Positions 62,290-64,000 of a DNA stretch of 64,000 nt are shown one piece after another. The position numbers and the translations under genes are program-made. Position 1 is the first letter of the stretch, and each line of letters begins with the position of its first letter. Under the pieces are notes generated by a model. It ran no database searches, was not told where the DNA came from, and saw only the letters and a program-made list of their open reading frames with translations. Origin of the DNA: Hydractinia symbiolongicarpus (taxonomy: Eukaryota > Cnidaria > Hydrozoa > Anthoathecata > Hydractiniidae); NCBI RefSeq assembly GCF_029227915.1, contig NC_079876.1, positions 39,353,828 to 39,417,827 of the forward strand, given 5' to 3'.

Positions 62290-63300
62290 CTTGTAGTTTT
62301 TAAAAATGTTTTCATTTTTGATGGGACGCTTAATGAAAGTGGTTTAATCGCCGGCAAACGAAAACCTGCGATTTCCCGTAAATCCCAGACTCGGCCCGTA
62401 TAGTCAAAAGTATACAAAGAAAGAACCCAGGGTGTAAACTCATTTCTCGAACGATTTTTTAAATTATTTATTCACCACTACAACGCATGAGACTTGTAGT
62501 TTTTTAAAATGTTTTCATTTTTGATGAGACGCTGAATAAAAGAAGTTTAATCGCCGGCAAACGAAAACCTGCGATTTCCCGTAAATCCCGGACTCGGCCT
62601 GTATATTCAAAAGTATACAAAGAAAGTACCCAGGGTGTAAACTCATTTCCCGAACGATTATTTAAATTATTATTTCACCACTAAAGCCCATGAGACTTGT
62701 AGTTTTTAAAAATGTTTTCATTTTTGATGAGACGCTGAATAAAAGAAGTTTAATCGCCGGCAAACGAAAACCTGCGATTTCCCGTAAATCCCGGACTCGG
62801 CCCGTATAGTCAAAAGTATACAAAGAAAGTACCCAGGGAGTAAACTAATTTGCCAAACGATTTTTTAAATTATTATTTCACCACTAAAGCCCATGAGACT
62901 TGTAGTTTTCAAAAATGTTTTCATTTTTGATGAGACGCTGAATAAAAGAAGTTTAATCGCCGGCAAACGAAAACCTGCGATTTCCCGTAAATCCCGGACT
63001 CGGCCCGTATAGTCGAATGTATACAAAGAAAGTACCCTGTGAGTAAACTCATTTCCGAAACGATTTTTTCAATTATCTTTTCACCACTTAAACGCATGAG
63101 ACTTGCAGTTTTCAAAAATGTTTTCATTTTTGATGAGACGCTGAATAAAAGAAGTTTAATCGCCGGCAAACGAAAACCCGCCATAATCCGTAAACCCAGA
63201 ACACGGCCCGCATAGTCAAAAGTATACAAAGAAAGTACCCAGGGAGTAAACTCATTTCCCAAACGATTTTTTAAATTATTTTTTCACCACTAAAACGCAT
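62290..63300 (+). repeat. Third copy of the 5-unit block
   Basis: This matches 57620-58634 at about 4,670 bp and 58635-59650 at about 3,654 bp (18 units). It includes the CCGCCATAATCC form of the divergent unit. One private change is GTTTTTTAAAATG near 62500. Confidence 0.75.
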
Positions 63301-64000
63301 GAGACTTGTAGTTTTCAAAAATGTTTTCATTTTTGATGAGACGCTGAATAAAAGAAGTTTAATCGCCGGCAAACGAAAACCTGCGATTTCCGTAAATCCC
63401 AGACTCGGCCCGTATAGTCAAAAGTATACAAAGAAAGAACCCAGGGTGTAAACTCATTTCTCGAACGATTTTTTAAATTATTTTTTCACCACTACAACGC
63501 ATGAGACTTGTAGTTTTCAAAAATGTTTTCATTTTTAATGAGACGCTGAATAAAAGAAGTTTAATCGCCGGCAAACGAAAACCTGCGATTTCCCGTAAAT
63601 CCCGGACTCGGCCCGTATAGTCAAAAGTATACAAAGAAAGTACCCAGGGTGTAAACTCATTTCCCGAACGATTATTTAAATTATTATTTCACCACTAAAG
63701 CCCATGAGACTTGTAGTTTTTAAAAATGTTTTCATTTTTGATGAGACGCTGAATAAAAGAAGTTTAATCGCCGGCAAACGAAAACCTGCGATTTCCCGTA
63801 AATCCCGGACTCGGCCCGTATAGTCAAAAGTATACAAAGAAAGTACCCAGGGAGTAAACTAATTTGCCAAACGATTTTTTAAATTATTATTTCACCACTA
63901 AAGCCCATGAGACTTGTAGTTTTCAAAAATGTTTTCATTTTTGATGAGACGCTGAATAAAAGAAGTTTAATCGCCGGCAAACGAAAACCTGCGATTTCCC
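63301..64000 (+). repeat. Satellite continuing past the window edge
   Basis: Three and a half units. CATTTTTAATGAGACGC near 63531 repeats the same change near 60081, an offset of 3,450 bp (17 units less 1). One base is lost in GATTTCCGTAAATCC near 63389. The last unit starts at 63907 and is cut by the window end, so the array continues. Confidence 0.85.

Larger units (their letters stand above)
1..64000 (+). repeat. 203-bp tandem satellite array, about 316 units, head to tail
   Basis: The motif ATGAGACTTGTAGTTTT recurs at 74, 277, 480 and 683, exactly 203 bp apart, and the same spacing (mostly 202-203 bp) continues to the last start at 63907. Every unit lies in the same orientation and I saw no inverted segment, transposon or unique insert. 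Units differ by point changes and one-base indels, so the array is diverged but clearly one family. The typical unit has about 37% GC. Arrays like this are usually centromeric or heterochromatic in eukaryotes; that role is inferred, since the window has no flanking chromosome context. The family is not one I recognise. Confidence 0.98.

Noticed and set aside
29112-63262. Minus-strand open frames of 64-113 codons (for example 29112-29420, 58252-58593, 62921-63262)
   Set aside because: They read one unit in one frame and part of the next unit in another frame, because 203 is not divisible by three. The two halves of the peptide are therefore unrelated readings of the same DNA. They depend on one-base changes in the T run, and their copies exist only because the blocks were duplicated.
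1-64000. CRISPR array
   Set aside because: The period is about 203 bp and the whole unit repeats. There are no short repeats separated by unique spacers, and no cas genes.
1-64000. Repeated rRNA, tRNA or snRNA genes
   Set aside because: I saw no rRNA-like segments and no tRNA A/B-box pair with a cloverleaf in the unit, and the unit is far too short for rDNA.
1-64000. A new gene-encoded system hidden in the array
   Set aside because: Both strands were scanned across the window. Every stretch could be aligned to the 203-bp unit, leaving no unexplained sequence in which such a system could lie.

Overview
The whole 64,000-base window is one uninterrupted satellite DNA array. A unit of about 203 bp repeats head to tail, always in the same orientation, from the first base to the last. 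Counting from the first unit start at position 74 to the last at 63907 gives about 316 units once small indels and five shortened units are allowed for. I found no protein-coding gene, RNA gene, transposon, CRISPR array or unique sequence, and the array runs off both ends of the window.

Organism: a gene-free array of hundreds of ~200-bp units is typical of eukaryotic centromeric, pericentromeric or subtelomeric heterochromatin, so the source is almost certainly a eukaryote. I do not recognise this satellite family and will not name a species. The typical unit has about 37% GC. It holds 12 CpG, against about 7 expected from its base composition. The lack of CpG loss argues weakly for a genome with little germline CpG methylation, or for a young array.

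Unit layout (position 1 = A of ATGAGACTTG): a hairpin-forming dyad at 17-38; a GC-rich segment at about 61-120 (about 53% GC); a more balanced stretch at about 121-170; a T/A-rich island at 171-189; and a short tail ending CACCACTAAAACGC. Because 203 is not a multiple of three, any reading frame changes at each unit boundary. The short open frames are by-products of the repeat.

Large-scale layout: there is no single higher-order period. The array is a patchwork of nested segmental duplications, all whole multiples of the unit: 7 units (1,421 bp) at 3.7-6.5 kb; 22- and 16-unit offsets (4,464 and 3,247 bp) at 8-18.4 kb; 8 units (1,620 bp) at 18.5-21.2 kb with a third copy at 22.5-23.6 kb; 7 units (1,420 bp) at 26.4-29.1 kb; 12 units (2,432 bp) at 31.6-36.3 kb lying partly inside a 24-unit (4,866 bp) tandem duplication at 32.7-42.5 kb; 8 units minus a deletion at 43.6-46 kb; 9 units (1,772 bp) at 50.5-54.8 kb; and 5 units (1,015 bp) at 57.6-59.7 kb, repeated at 62.3-63.3 kb. 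Five units at 43.7-54.2 kb carry the same 54-bp deletion and mark how blocks spread. A divergent unit subtype is confined to the last 6 kb.

Nothing here works as a gene system. The interest lies in satellite evolution: ordered unit subtypes, recombination scars, and a conserved dyad. All positions and offsets were read by eye from the sequence; block edges are accurate to a few tens of bases.
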